This document shows positions 8,709 through 19,320 of a stretch of DNA of 64,000 bases, piece by piece; position 1 is the first letter of the stretch, and each line of letters begins with the position of its first letter. Below the pieces are notes generated by a model, which searched no databases, had not been told where the DNA came from, and saw only the letters and a list, made by a program, of their open reading frames with translations. Position numbers and translations under genes: made by a program. The DNA comes from Bacillus sp. JCM 19034 (GTDB taxonomy: Bacteria; Bacillota; Bacilli; Bacillales; Bacillaceae_D), in contig NZ_BAXR01000012.1 in assembly GCF_001310635.1 (NCBI RefSeq), positions 1 through 64,000 of the forward strand, in the 5' to 3' direction.

Positions 8709-9083
8709 CTAAGAATGATCTTTATTTTCCAGCTTTTTTAAAAATATCTCTTTTTTCTTCGGGTACACTTTTCGCATAAGGAAAAGTATCCATAGCTCAA
8801 AGAGGATAAGAGAACCTAATCCGAATACCGTAACAAACAGCATCAATGAAAGTGATATGTCTCCTGCTTCGATAAGCCACCCGGTCCATAGAATAAATAG
8901 CATCATAGATACCATAGCAACAGGAAAAGCTATGATAAAAGCAGCAAGTGCATTTTGCCACAACAGAGCTAAATAAATGGATCGTTTCCCCCATTTCTCC
9001 TCTTCCTTTATCTTCTTGTAAAAGAACGTTACCTCCGTTTTCCTATCTTTTAACGTCTCTATAAATATACGAACAATCTTCAT
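8709..9083 (-). CDS. two-span membrane protein of unknown function
   Basis: 124 residues with a charged N-terminus (MKIVRIFIETLKDRKTEVTF), two hydrophobic helices at about residues 40-67 and 78-105, and a lysine-rich C-terminus (RKVYPKKKEIFLKKLENKD). The charge pattern predicts both ends in the cytoplasm. It sits between the lipoprotein gene and the DUF4176-like gene in the T7SS accessory island. I do not recognise a family. Confidence 0.55.
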   Translation of the reverse strand: MKIVRIFIETLKDRKTEVTFFYKKIKEEEKWGKRSIYLALLWQNALAAFIIAFPVAMVSMMLFILWTGWLIEAGDISLSLMLFVTVFGLGSLILFELWILFLMRKVYPKKKEIFLKKLENKDHS

Positions 9084-9223
9084 AACAACACCAGACCTCC
9101 AGCTATTCGGTGAAACAAAAATGTGCGGGTTATTACTAATAGCCCCTCTAACTGTTTTGTCATATTTAATTTTTGAACACTACAACAATTAATCACTCAT
9201 TTGGATTACACACTACAAAATAA

Positions 9224-9251
9224 GGATGAACAACCATTCGATTGCTCACCC
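9224..9251 (-). terminator. terminator after the lipoprotein gene
   Basis: On the minus strand GGGTGA pairs with TCATCC (one G-U pair) and CAA with TTG across a single mismatch, followed by TTATTTT. It lies 11 bases past the lipoprotein stop codon and would separate the T7SS accessory transcript from the last small genes. Confidence 0.5.
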
Positions 9252-9261
9252 TTTCCACCAT

Positions 9262-9951
9262 TTATTCAATTACATCCATTGAGTAATTTGTAATATCCAT
9301 AAAAACATTATCCATCGTTAATGATTCGTATAATTCTTCACCCTCTGATGTTAGGTCGAGAAAGAAAGGTAGGGCGTAATTCGGCTCAAGTACACCAAAC
9401 TCCTCTTCGCTTAAATAAATTGGTGTATGATCGAAAACAAATTCTTCATCAATATTCCCTAAAGTTAATTCAAATGAAACGTTTGTGAGCGGTACATCTA
9501 AACGATTTATCGCTAAGAAGAATAAACTGCTTGCTCCGTCCGCAATGTATATATCTAATGGCACTACGCTAAAATCATTCGGAATACCCATTTCTGGCTC
9601 TGCTGTCACGAGTTGATTTATATCTGCATATAAAGGATGGTCTTCAATCGTTACACCAGTCTCTTGATCGACCTTATTTACATGTAATTGCAATGGTTCC
9701 ATTTTTCCATCTAGCTCGACTTCAACCTCAGTCTTCACTTCCTCTTCTCCAATAAGCTCTTCCTCGCCTTCATTTTTGGAAGTATCTACGTCTTTCTCAA
9801 CCTCTTCTTCCTCTTTTCCGACTACGTCTTCTTCCTCCATATTTGTATCAGACCCTTCGCCATCCTTGCTCACATCTTCAGATTGATTACACCCTACCAA
9901 GATCATTCCTATTAATAAAAGCATTATCAACCATTTACGTTTCATGATCAT
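9262..9951 (-). CDS. acidic lipoprotein of the T7SS accessory region
   Basis: 229 residues. The N-terminus (MIMKRKWLIMLLLIGMILVG, then C) is a lipoprotein signal peptide with the lipobox LVGC, so the protein should be anchored on the outer face of the membrane. A very acidic linker at about residues 25-75 (mostly E and D) leads to a compact domain containing LYADINQLVTAEPEMGIPND and LFFLAINRLDVPLTNVSFEL. The start overlaps the preceding stop (TAGATG), implying translational coupling with the DUF5085-like gene. Function unknown; the family is not recognised. Confidence 0.75.
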   Translation of the reverse strand: MIMKRKWLIMLLLIGMILVGCNQSEDVSKDGEGSDTNMEEEDVVGKEEEEVEKDVDTSKNEGEEELIGEEEVKTEVEVELDGKMEPLQLHVNKVDQETGVTIEDHPLYADINQLVTAEPEMGIPNDFSVVPLDIYIADGASSLFFLAINRLDVPLTNVSFELTLGNIDEEFVFDHTPIYLSEEEFGVLEPNYALPFFLDLTSEGEELYESLTMDNVFMDITNYSMDVIE

Positions 9952-10415
9952 CTATAGCTCCTCTCTGATATCGTTATCGATCCCTACGCTCATTTCAATA
10001 TACGTTTTATCCGAATGGGTTCTTTTATATTCCACAAATATAGGAGTTGCTTGCTCTAACCCATGATGATTCAATCGCTCTATTAACTCCCAATACTTCA
10101 CTTGTGCTTGCTCATTTATATTCCCTTCAACACGTGTCATCAACATCGGGCTTACAGAAAAGTAGCTACGAAAACGCAAATAGTCTTCCGATTCTACGTT
10201 AAACTGATCTTCCTCTACCCCAAAAAATATTTCCGCTGTCATAATTTCCTCTGTTGGATCACTCATAATAGAGAAAAAACGGTCCCAGTTGAATGATAGT
10301 GATGTTTATCCAAGAACGCTTCGAAATCTTTAAAAGCAAGTTCAATTTCTTCCGGTACAAATTGATAATACTTCGATACAACATTTCGATAAGCAATTTT
10401 ATGGTTATCTATCAT
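9952..10415 (-). CDS. DUF5085-like protein, second copy (frame broken once)
   Basis: An ATG at 10415 two bases after the previous stop reads MIDNHKIAYRNVVSKYYQFV and continues to HSTGTVF. The frame is lost at a run of six T (minus strand, 10271-10280) and resumes as SIMSDPTEEIMTAEIFFGVE to the stop at 9952. One extra T gives about 154 residues with the motif order TGxVFFS...EExMxxExFxxVEE. The family, recalled as DUF5085 (GyrI-like fold), occurs in T7SS loci with unknown role. The first copy lies immediately upstream. The break is probably a sequencing error. Confidence 0.65.
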
Positions 10416-10417
10416 AT

Positions 10418-10869
10418 TTACTCGCCTCGCCCTTGTATCGGTACATATAAATCAATCATAAGATCGCCATACACTTCTAATAACACACAATAAAACGTCT
10501 CTTCTAACAAAATGCCTTGTTCATTCGCATACTCTCGAACTTTTTCATTAGCTGCATGAAAATCAACCTCTTCATTCGCTTGTCGCAATACTAGAGCATC
10601 CTCTATGCGAAATGTCGCTTCAAAACGAAAGTCAGGTTCATTCTCAAGCCGAACAGCTTCATTAATTGGCAAATAATATGTAAAATGTCCAAAAGATTCT
10701 TCACCTTCAGTAGGTGATACAGAAAAAAAGACAGGTCCTGTTTTATAAATCCCTTCTGTAAGCAATAGATCCTCCATCATAAAAAACCTTCCTGCCAATC
10801 CGTTCGTAGCTGTGTCTTTTCGTAAACTAATAAATTATCAAATTGAAGTGCACGTTTCTCGATTGTCAT
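10418..10869 (-). CDS. DUF5085-like protein, first copy (frame broken once)
   Basis: The start at 10869 (GGGGTGG before ATG) reads MTIEKRALQFDNLLVYEKTQ and then LRTDWQEG. The frame is lost at a run of six T on the minus strand (10781-10786) and resumes as FFMMEDLLLTEGIYKTGPVF to the stop at 10418. With one extra T the product is about 150 residues. It matches the adjacent second copy in layout (an N-terminal basic stretch, then TGPVFFSV, then an acidic YLPINEAVRLE segment). Such tandem pairs are common in Firmicute T7SS accessory regions. No enzymatic motif is visible. Confidence 0.65.
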
Positions 10870-10890
10870 TTATACCACCCCTTCTATTCA

Positions 10891-11691
10891 TCATTTAAAA
10901 TAAGTCTTCTCGTCTTCCTTCGTTTCCTGTAGAGGTATTAACGTTAAATACTTACCATTTGATCTAAAATTAAAGCTTTTAAAGCGAAATTTACAATACA
11001 AAATGACGAGCTGTTCCGGAAGAATGAAAATCATTGTATAGAATATTAGCAACCCGATTGCAACAATAAACAAAACTTCATTATCCATAAAATCGATATT
11101 TCTCATCAAATATTGTACGCTAACCGCAACGCCTATACTTCCAGCCCCGATAGAAGCCATATTGATTCTTCCTTCGAACTTCCCTCGCAATTTATCACGC
11201 GAAGACCCTTTTCTATATTTCCCTTTCATCAGCAAAATGTAAAAACGTATACACGTTACGATAAACAAGATGCCCCCTAATGCTAACGTAATATAGATAT
11301 ACGACATGATATGTTCTATAATATAATCTTCTGGTAATTTTGCACCCATTGTTAACAAAGGCAAAATGTACATTGAAAAAGTTGCTAAGTTATGGGTCAT
11401 GAAAATACTTAATATATACTGTGATTTTTGATGTTTTTTGTAAAAGTACGGAAATGAGTATACAATCGTTAATGCTACAATAATAACCGTTATCCAGAGA
11501 TGAAATGCAACTAATATATCTGTAAAAGGTAATATAGAGTATTGGCCTATAAAAAAGCTTAAGAAAACCATCAGCGCTTGGCAAAATATACCGATAATCA
11601 TAGCGCCACCTAAGGATACAGGTGCCTGCCTCCCCGATTCAAACGGTCCTCTGAGTACTAAAAAATCTTCCTCTTTAAGTTTTCCCAACAA
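10891..11691 (-). CDS. multi-span membrane protein, candidate T7SS toxin immunity protein (copy 2)
   Basis: 266 residues with about six hydrophobic helices and a conserved cytoplasmic segment (KGKYRKGSSRDKLRGKFEG). It is a close paralogue of the preceding gene (11762-12556), sharing most residues from the N-terminal FLVLRGPFESGRQAPVSLGG to the C-terminal YLTLIPLQETKEDEK. Its position after an LXG toxin gene with a hydrophobic C-terminus suggests an immunity protein that protects the membrane; this is inference from context. It may belong to the DUF5079-like membrane proteins of staphylococcal T7SS loci, which I cannot verify. Confidence 0.65.
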   Translation of the reverse strand: MLGKLKEEDFLVLRGPFESGRQAPVSLGGAMIIGIFCQALMVFLSFFIGQYSILPFTDILVAFHLWITVIIVALTIVYSFPYFYKKHQKSQYILSIFMTHNLATFSMYILPLLTMGAKLPEDYIIEHIMSYIYITLALGGILFIVTCIRFYILLMKGKYRKGSSRDKLRGKFEGRINMASIGAGSIGVAVSVQYLMRNIDFMDNEVLFIVAIGLLIFYTMIFILPEQLVILYCKFRFKSFNFRSNGKYLTLIPLQETKEDEKTYFK

Positions 11692-11761
11692 TTTAGATCA
11701 CCTTTAAACATCGGTTTGATTATCCCGATATTTCCTTATCCAATGCATGTTACTGAATCCA

Positions 11762-12556
11762 TCATTTTTTCTTTTCGTCTTCTTCCGTTTCCTGTAGGGG
11801 CATTAGTGTTAAATACTGGCCATTTGGTCTAAAATTAAAGCTTTTAAAGCGATATTTACAATACAAAATGACAAGCTGTTCCGGAAGAATGAAGATCATT
11901 GTATAAAATAGTAATAAACCAATTGCAACGATAAATAAATCTCCATACCCCATGAAATCAAAATTTCTCATCAAATATTGTACACTAACAGCAACACCTA
12001 TACTTCCGGCTCCGATAGAAGTCATATTGATTTTCCCTTCGAACTTCCCTCGCAGTTTATCACGCGAAGACCCTTTTCTATATTTCCCTTTCATTAGCAA
12101 CACATAAAAACGAATACATGTCACTATAAACAAGATCCCACCTATCCCCAATGTGATATAGATATACATCATGACATTTCTTGCATTAAAATCTTCAGGT
12201 AATGTTGCTCCTATTATGAGCAATGACAAAATGTACCATGAATATGTTATTAGATTATGGGTCATGAGAATACTTAATAAATATTGAGATTTCTGATATT
12301 TCCTGAAAAAGTATGGAAATGAATATAAGATTGTAAGTGCTACAATAATAAGTGTTACCCAAAGATGAATTGATACTAATTTATCTGTAAAAGGTAATAT
12401 CGAATCCTCCCCTATATAATAACTTAAGAAAACCATTAACGCTTGACAAAAAGCACCGATAATCATAGCTCCACCCAAGGACACTGGTGCCTGCCTTCCT
12501 GATTCAAAAGGTCCTCTTAATACTAAAAAGTCCTTTTCTGATAATTTTCTAACCAT
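11762..12556 (-). CDS. multi-span membrane protein, candidate T7SS toxin immunity protein (copy 1)
   Basis: 264 residues with about six hydrophobic helices, starting MVRKLSEKDFLVLRGPFESG. It lies 15 bases after the LXG toxin gene, the usual place for the cognate immunity gene in T7SS loci. Known immunity partners of membrane-active T7SS toxins, such as TsaI for TspA, are also multi-span membrane proteins. The second copy next door may protect against a variant toxin. Family not firmly recognised. Confidence 0.7.
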   Translation of the reverse strand: MVRKLSEKDFLVLRGPFESGRQAPVSLGGAMIIGAFCQALMVFLSYYIGEDSILPFTDKLVSIHLWVTLIIVALTILYSFPYFFRKYQKSQYLLSILMTHNLITYSWYILSLLIIGATLPEDFNARNVMMYIYITLGIGGILFIVTCIRFYVLLMKGKYRKGSSRDKLRGKFEGKINMTSIGAGSIGVAVSVQYLMRNFDFMGYGDLFIVAIGLLLFYTMIFILPEQLVILYCKYRFKSFNFRPNGQYLTLMPLQETEEDEKKK

Positions 12557-12571
12557 AATAATTCCTCCAAT

Positions 12572-14024
12572 TTAACGAAACCAACCTTTCACTCTATCCA
12601 TTACTGACTTTCCAGACTTCCCTTTTCTGTTTAAAAGTGCATTAACCCCAATCCCTGCTACTATCCCAACTGCAGTTCCAACTCCCGGTATCGGTATTGC
12701 TACTGTTGCTGCAGCTATTATTCCAGCTTGTACGGCACCACCTACCGCCAAATCAACCGCAGTATCTTTCGCAACCCTTCCTGCTACGCTCCATCCTGAC
12801 AATCCCTCTTCCTTCGCATCTACATAGTTTGTATAGGCACTTAAACCAGCACCAAACACTCCTGCGCCTTTTGCTATTTTGGATGCCGTATTGGTACTTT
12901 TCTTAAAAACGTCAGTAAATGAATCTAATGCTCCTTTAGCTGCGCCATCGAGACCAGCTTTTGCAATCTCTTTTGCGGCTCCAACTGGGGTTACCGTATT
13001 AGATCCTGCACCAAAATAACGTAATTCGGGATGCATATTTAATGCTTGTTGACCAGTATTCGTCCAGCCTGGTCTTCCTGGCCTTTGGTCAGCTGCTCTT
13101 AGTGGAGTTTGATTCGTTCTGGCTCTTGCTTGTTGTGACGCATTTAACGGTTTACCGTTTTTCGGTAAACGGTGATTCAAATCACGTCTTGCTCGGCCAT
13201 CTGGCTTCACTCCTAGCTGCTCTAATGCATGTGCTGTCGCATTTATCCGATACCCAGTTCCAGTTGATGTTCTATGTTGAGATGTATTCAGTCCGCCATC
13301 TTTCCCTGCATTGTACATAGAAGCACTTGAAGTGGCCGTTCGTGATTGGCCTCCTACATCTGACCCTCTCTGTAACCAGAATTCATTTTCGGAAGCCCAA
13401 TCTAACCCCTCTTTAAACCAGTTACTATTCTTTTGAACCGAACCTCTCTTTTCCTCAATCCTATTAATTAACGACTCTATCTCGACAATTATCGTGTTAA
13501 TGTTGTTAATATCCTCTTTACCACTTCTAGCAAACTGACATAAGTTTCATCCAATTTCGTTGAACTTCGGTGGCGTCTTCTTGATGGTTGCTTACATTCG
13601 TTAAGCTTGGCGCTGTTGCATTTGTGATATCTGAGACACTTTGAATAATATCACTAATGGTTTTGGATACTTGTGATAACTGGTCGTAATCCTCATCCAT
13701 TTTCGTTACTTGGTCTTCTAAATAATTGCTTTCAACTATAGCGGAATCGTCAGAATCAACATTCGCTTGAAAGTTATCGATATGGTTATCCGTAGTCGTT
13801 GATAAAGCTGTGAATAGATCTGCAAATGCTTGTAAAATGGCTTTGTGCAATTCATTAAAATACGCTTTTGCTTGGTCTGCCGTTTCACCTTGGAACGTAT
13901 CCATTTGAATAATTTGATCAATACTTGCATTAATATCTTCTATACCATCTAATATGTTCATCGACTCATCATATTGCTTATCCGCAAATTGAGTAACCTC
14001 GGTTAGCTTTACTTTGTGACTCAT
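12572..14024 (-). CDS. LXG-domain T7SS toxin with glycine-rich hydrophobic C-terminus (frame broken once)
   Basis: The N-terminal part (13527-14024) is a helical LXG domain, with MSHKVKLTEVTQFADKQYD and the family-type FQGETADQAKAYFNELH. The frame ends near 13530 and resumes in another frame as FARSGKEDINNINTI, continuing to MYNAGKDGGLNTSQHRTSTG and the stop at 12572; one net base restores about 484 residues. The last 110 residues hold a hydrophobic glycine/alanine-rich segment (AVGGAVQAGIIAAATVAIPI, then PGVGTAVGIVAGIGV) and a basic tail (KSGKSVMDRVKGWFR). This glycine-zipper pattern recalls the pore-forming LXG toxin TelE. ATG at 14024 is preferred over 14030 for ribosome spacing. The preceding YwqH/YwqI-like genes probably encode its targeting partners. 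Confidence 0.75.
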
Positions 14025-14041
14025 CCTCATCTCCTCCTCCC

Positions 14042-14350
14042 TTAATATGGTAAAGGTTGTGGCCCTGTCGTTGAGTGGACATGTTGTTGTCTAGCTAACT
14101 GCTCGTCGTTTTCCCGCATAGCCTCACCTGTCTCTTTTAAAATATCGACGTCTACTTCGATTAATTGCTTATATTTTTTTAATAGTTGTAACGCCTCTGA
14201 AAATTTTTCTACATCATCTGTAAATGGCGAAATATTCGTTTGACTAAAGCTATTTACACTCATGTTTGTTTCCAATCCAGCTAATGAACTTTTTAAATTA
14301 GCCACATTGGCACGGAACACTTCAATGTTAATACTAACTTGTGATCCCAT
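14042..14350 (-). CDS. YwqI-like small helical protein (DUF5344-like), LXG partner
   Basis: About 102 residues starting MGSQVSINIEVFRANVANLK. It is all-helical with no signal peptide and fits the small alpha-helical partner proteins encoded between EssC-type genes and LXG toxins (YwqI in B. subtilis). Such partners bind the LXG domain and help target it to the secretion machine. The ATG at 14350 has a G-rich ribosome binding site 8 bases away; the upstream GTG at 14359 overlaps that site. It lies between the YwqH-like gene and the LXG gene with minimal gaps. Confidence 0.7.
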   Translation of the reverse strand: MGSQVSINIEVFRANVANLKSSLAGLETNMSVNSFSQTNISPFTDDVEKFSEALQLLKKYKQLIEVDVDILKETGEAMRENDEQLARQQHVHSTTGPQPLPY

Positions 14351-14355
14351 ACGTT

Positions 14356-14778
14356 TCACCCCCCCTGTTTAGCACGTTCCCATCTAATTTGATTATCAAT
14401 TGAATTTAATGTTTGCTGAAGATTAGTTATTTGTGATGATAGCGATTGTTCTCGTGCTTCAGCACGCCGAAGATCATCCTCCATTCGATCCTTTGCGTGA
14501 TCGGCATTATTCATAAAGCTTGTAACAGTCGTTTGATATGATGAGTAACGGTTAGAGAACGTCGTTTCATTAGTCCCTCTCCATCTGCTTGAATGGATTG
14601 AGAGTCTGTCAATTTTCGACTTGGCCGATCTTACATCAGACAGAGCCGAATTCAAACTATTTAAAGCCGTTCGTAATCTCGTAACTTCATTGGACACAAT
14701 TGAGCGCTGACCTCTTGTATGTTGGATTTGATTAGTTACTCGATTTCTTCTTGCTCGTAGTGTACTTAAATAACTCAT
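14356..14778 (-). CDS. YwqH-like coiled-coil protein (DUF5082-like), LXG partner
   Basis: 140 residues, the same length as B. subtilis YwqH. It begins MSYLSTLRARRNRVTNQIQH, is strongly helical with heptad patterns over most of its length, and has a central RWRG stretch resembling the turn of WXG-type hairpins (SSRWRGTNETTFSNRYSSY). It is the first gene after essC and precedes the YwqI-like and LXG genes, matching the ywqH-ywqI-ywqJ order. The likely role is a co-secreted partner or chaperone of the LXG toxin. Confidence 0.75.
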   Translation of the reverse strand: MSYLSTLRARRNRVTNQIQHTRGQRSIVSNEVTRLRTALNSLNSALSDVRSAKSKIDRLSIHSSRWRGTNETTFSNRYSSYQTTVTSFMNNADHAKDRMEDDLRRAEAREQSLSSQITNLQQTLNSIDNQIRWERAKQGG

Positions 14779-14790
14779 TCGTTCAACCTC

Positions 14791-17700
14791 CTATTCAGAG
14801 ATTTTTATTTTCATATTTTGATGATCCATCGCATAAAAGCACTCATACGGATTTGGATACTTTTCCTTCGCAATATAGGCTTGCTTAAATATATCTTGAT
14901 CACTTAGCCTCATACTAATCAAACCAACAATAGATTGTGTACGAACGTACTTGGCAATCGGATCAAAGCTCATTCCTGTAAAGCTATAATCTCCAGCTAA
15001 AATAAAGTAGAGACCGAGCTTAGCCCCTTGTTCAAAGAACGTTGACATATCCTCAGAAGTGATCTCACTTCTTTGACAAAAATCTTCTAAATCAGATATA
15101 AGAATTAACCATTTAGGAGCACCCTCATACCCTTGATCAAGCCGGATTTTTATCTCACTTAATAAATCATTTCTCACTTTAAGCTGCTCATCTGTTTCGC
15201 AAATGTATGCGTTCATCTGTCCGCCTAACTCTGCTAACTCCTTATCACTCGAATCAATGAGCATAAGTTGATAATCACGAGAAAGTAAGGTCATGCTTTT
15301 CGCAATAGCACGATTCATTCTCCTTAAACCTTCTTTCCGGTCACTAACAACGACCAATTGCCCAAATTTCTGCGGATCAAAAGCTAAAGGCTGAACCTCC
15401 TCAAATTCCAAACCAAGAGGCAGCTGGTTCTGACTGACAAGCTCCTTCACTTTCTTACTTTGTTTAAATTGTTCAAAATCAAGAACCCCTTCAGGCATCA
15501 TTGGAATCGGTTCTGGACGTTCTCCTTCCCAATGTTCATCCATCCGTTTGGCTGTCTCTTGAATGGAATCAATAATTTCTAACGCTTCTGTTCCTTCAGC
15601 AGGAAGCATCGCTTGGAATAAAGCAGGTTCTTCTAATTTCACTAGCCCTCGGCCAGGGATTTCCTCAATCTCTAAGTCTGTTCGACCGATAATCGAACGG
15701 GCTTCCGAGCTTTCAATAAGGAATAGCGGAATTTGTGTCTTAATGTTTGAAAGCAACGGAATTCGCATAGCCCCTTGTCGTCCAGCACTAATCGATAAAT
15801 GAATACCGACACTTGAGCCTTCACGGGCAATTTGCGTAATGAGCCTCTCAAATTCTTCTGCGAAATCCGTATCTCTCACTGTATCGAAATTATCAATAAC
15901 CAATAATATATTTGGTTCCACTTCTCCACTCGCCTTTTCATACATCGATAAATTGGCTACACCATATTGACTTAGGAGCTGCTTTCGTTCTTTCATGATT
16001 GTCGTTAACAGACGAATCAGCTTTCCGATCTTTTCGATTTCATCGACTAGGAATGTATCCGCAACATGAGGTAAATCCTTTAATGGCAGCAAGCCATTCG
16101 TTCCGAAATCAAGTAAATAAACGTGAAAATGTTCAGGATGATGCCCTCTTGCAAGATCCATCACAATTGTTTGTAGGAAAGTCGACTTTCCATATCCCGG
16201 ACTCGCAAATACAGCGATATGACCATCCTTTGATAAGTCTAATGTTAATGGTTTCTGTGATTGAAGCTCAGGCTGATCAAGTAAACCAATTGTCACCCGT
16301 AATGGCTTCTTCTCTTCCTTCCAAGCTTCCTCAAATTCAATAGGGTGCAATGTTTTTGGTGTTAGCTGTTCAGGTAGCGGTGGTAACCATGGACGCGGCA
16401 ATGGTGCAATATCCTCCGCTTTCGCATATTCATTAATATGATCAATTACGGCATCCAACTCAGTCGGTACCTTTTCAACTTGCTCTTTCTGACCTAAACC
16501 ACTTAAATCTTCCGTTAAAATATCATACTGACCTAAATCATTTATTGCATAAATAGTCGTATCAACTAATTCATAGTCATCTTGGTCTGGAACGTAATCA
16601 GCACCGCTCCAAGCACTTTGGAACAATTCATAAATTTCGTTATTTCCCACTTGTAAATAGGCACGCCCTGGCAATGTAATTTCCGCTGCATCAGGGGTTT
16701 TTAATATTTCATTTGAATCACTTGCATTTTGCACTTTCAACGCAAGCTTAAATTTCGAGTTCGACCAAATTTGATCATCAACAACCCCACTCGGCTTTTG
16801 CGTCGCCAAAATTAGATGAATGCCAAGTGAACGTCCAATCCTTGCAGTAGAGACAAGCTCTTTCATAAAATCAGGCTGCTCTGATTTTAACTCAGCGAAC
16901 TCATCAGAAATTAAAAATAAATGAGGCATTGGTTCTTCTACTTTTCCTTGCTTGTAAAGCTTCTGATATTGGTTAATATGATTGACATCATTTTCACCAA
17001 AAAGACGCTGCCTCTTTTGCAGCTCTGCTTTAATTGAAGCTAAGGCCCGCATTGATTGACTACGATCCAAGTTCGTAATCGTCCCAACTAAATGCGGTAG
17101 TTTCTTAAATAAATTCGCCATCCCTCCACCTTTATAGTCAATTAATAAAAAGGCAACCTCATATGGATGGAAGTTAACACTTAGGGATAAAATATAGGAC
17201 TGTATAATTTCCGACTTACCTGACCCTGTCGTACCAGCAACAAGCCCGTGGGGACCATGTGCCTTTTCATGGAGGTTCAGCTGAACAATGTCATCTTTCC
17301 CACGTAATCCGAGTGGAACCGCTAAACTCTTGTATGTTTCATTTACCCGCCATCTAGTCGAAATGCTTAATTCCTCGACTCGTTCTACTCCATACATCTC
17401 AAGGAACGTCACACTTTCTGGAATCGAATTTTTTAAGCTTTGTAAATGATTGATCGGTGCGAGGGCACGAGACACTTCCTCCTTTTCAAAGGTTAATGGG
17501 AAGTGATCAGGAACAAAGGAGCGATTAACAAGCTCTCCTTCTTCTAAGATGATGTTGCCTGTCTTAGAATCTCTTATATCAATAACTGTCTTTACATGTT
17601 CAGGTAATGAGTGCATCACATCTTGAACGAACACGAGAGAAACACCTAGCTCACGTGGGTCCTCATTGAAAAACTCCATAATCGTATGATCTAGAATCAG

Positions 17701-19249
17701 CTTTTCGTCTGTAATGAGGACAACATAATGCGGAAAAAAGTACGTTTTTTCATTCGTTTTTCCTTTTTCATCAATTCACTTGCTTTCGTTCTTTCAATAT
17801 TTGATACATGGAATACAGTACTTGATCTCGCGAACGCTCATGATAGACGAATCCTCTTACATTGACATCACGTATGCTTGCATGAGGAAGCCATCTCATC
17901 CAATTCCATTCCTCTTTTTCCTCTTCCGGGAATACCGTTATAAACTGAACATCATGATAGCTTTGAAATAGTGCGATTTGCATCACTAGCAACTGTAGCT
18001 GCTCTAAAACGAGGTGTCGTTGACCGATGTAACCAACAGGTCCCTTCATTAAAGATGCCACGACAGGTACGTTATGAAGATCTTCATGCTCATTCAAAAG
18101 TTCCCGTGCTTCATCAACTAATTCATCCTTTTCTTGAGTGAATTCTTCTTCATTGAAGTCAATCTCAAAGCTTCTCTCTGCCGTACCAAGCCCTGTACGA
18201 TACTGAAGAAAATCATGATGAAACATCGTTTTCTCATAAATTCTTGCATCAACTCGTACTGCCATATCTCTAATTTGTTCAATATTTGGAAAGTGATATT
18301 GTAATGAGTGTCTTTGTTCCTCACTTATTCGATAAAGCTCTTTCGTTTTTCGGTGTAAATACTCTCTATAGCTCTCTAACCGTTCTTTCGTTTCTACCTT
18401 ATATTGCTTAAGATTTTTAACATAATAAATGATTGCAATTAAAATGGTTGTGACCGTCATCGCAAGCATGACGACAATGTATATTCCTCGTGGCTGAAAG
18501 ATCGTTAATAATACAAACGCCGCAATCATAACAAGTGGAGGGACAATCGTACGCCCTAGCTGCTCACTCGGTTTTGACGGTTTATATGGTGGTTTAGCAA
18601 TCGTCTGTTTTTTTGTTGGTTCACGATAAATAACACGTGGAGAACGATGATAATCTGGATATTCCTCACTATAATACGTGTCACGTTCCACCAATTTCGC
18701 TAACTTGGAGGAGAGCTTCCCTTGATCACCAATAACCTCCATATCTTCAGCGTTTATCGTAATTATGAGCCCATCAACGTATATTTGATCCCCCGGTTCA
18801 ATTGTTTGAACATGGTTCTTACATACATTATTATGATAAACATCACCATTATTAACTATTAATTGGAATAACTGATTTTCAGGCTGTCGTATGAGTGAAA
18901 AATCAGCCTTCGTTGATTGAAGCTGAATATCGTGATGTTCACTATTACCGTACGTCACAGTTGAAACACCAGCTAAATCATAAACAACGACTTCTTCCTC
19001 TTCTATAACAAGAAACTCAATTTCCGTAGATCCTACTGGTAAACGTACTCGTTGATAGGGCAACAGAGCTTCCCCATCAAGAACACAGGTTTCGCCATCC
19101 CAATTTAGGACAAATGATGTCGTTAAGCCCGTAAACGTTACCGTATCAGACCAATCGTCACTTACCGTAATTTCTTTTACTACACCTTCAGGTAAAAAGC
19201 ATTTGTGTAGCTGCCTATCAAAAAGAATTAATAGTCTTGTTTGTGCCAT
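14791..19249 (-). CDS. essC: type VII secretion ATPase EssC/YukB (frame broken once)
   Basis: The membrane-anchored FtsK/SpoIIIE-type motor that drives T7 secretion. The first part (17771-19249) holds two FHA-like domains (about residues 1-190), two adjacent membrane helices (PPLVMIAAFVLLTIFQP onward, residues 235-280) and a cytoplasmic linker. The frame is lost near 17770, where IDEKGKTNEKTYFF then PHYVVLITDEKLILD resumes, and continues into three ATPase domains. ATPase 1 has GTTGSGKSE and LLIDYKGGGM, ATPase 2 has ASPGYGKSTF and YLLDFGTN, and ATPase 3 is degenerate (SDRKEGLRRMN). Restored length is about 1485 residues, matching YukB. It is last of the core genes, as in B. subtilis. Confidence 0.9.
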
Positions 19250-19320
19250 GATTCTCTTCCTCTCTCAGTCAACCACGTTTGCGTGACTTACTAGATCACA
19301 TTACGACGATTCTCTTCCTC

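Larger units (their letters stand above)
10891..12556 (-). repeat. tandem gene duplication of about 800 bp
   Basis: The two membrane-protein genes at 11762-12556 and 10891-11691 are direct copies. Long near-identical DNA stretches include the segment encoding the SSRDKLRGKFEG region (about 11166-11226 and 12036-12096) and the segment encoding the conserved N-terminus (about 11605-11665 and 12475-12530). Divergence is concentrated in loops and the middle helices. Confidence 0.85.

Noticed and set aside
10265-10790. Phase variation of the two DUF5085-like genes through T6 tracts
   Set aside because: Both breaks are single-base losses in short T runs, as phase variation would give, but the same error type hits groEL, tsaB and others, so sequencing error explains them better.
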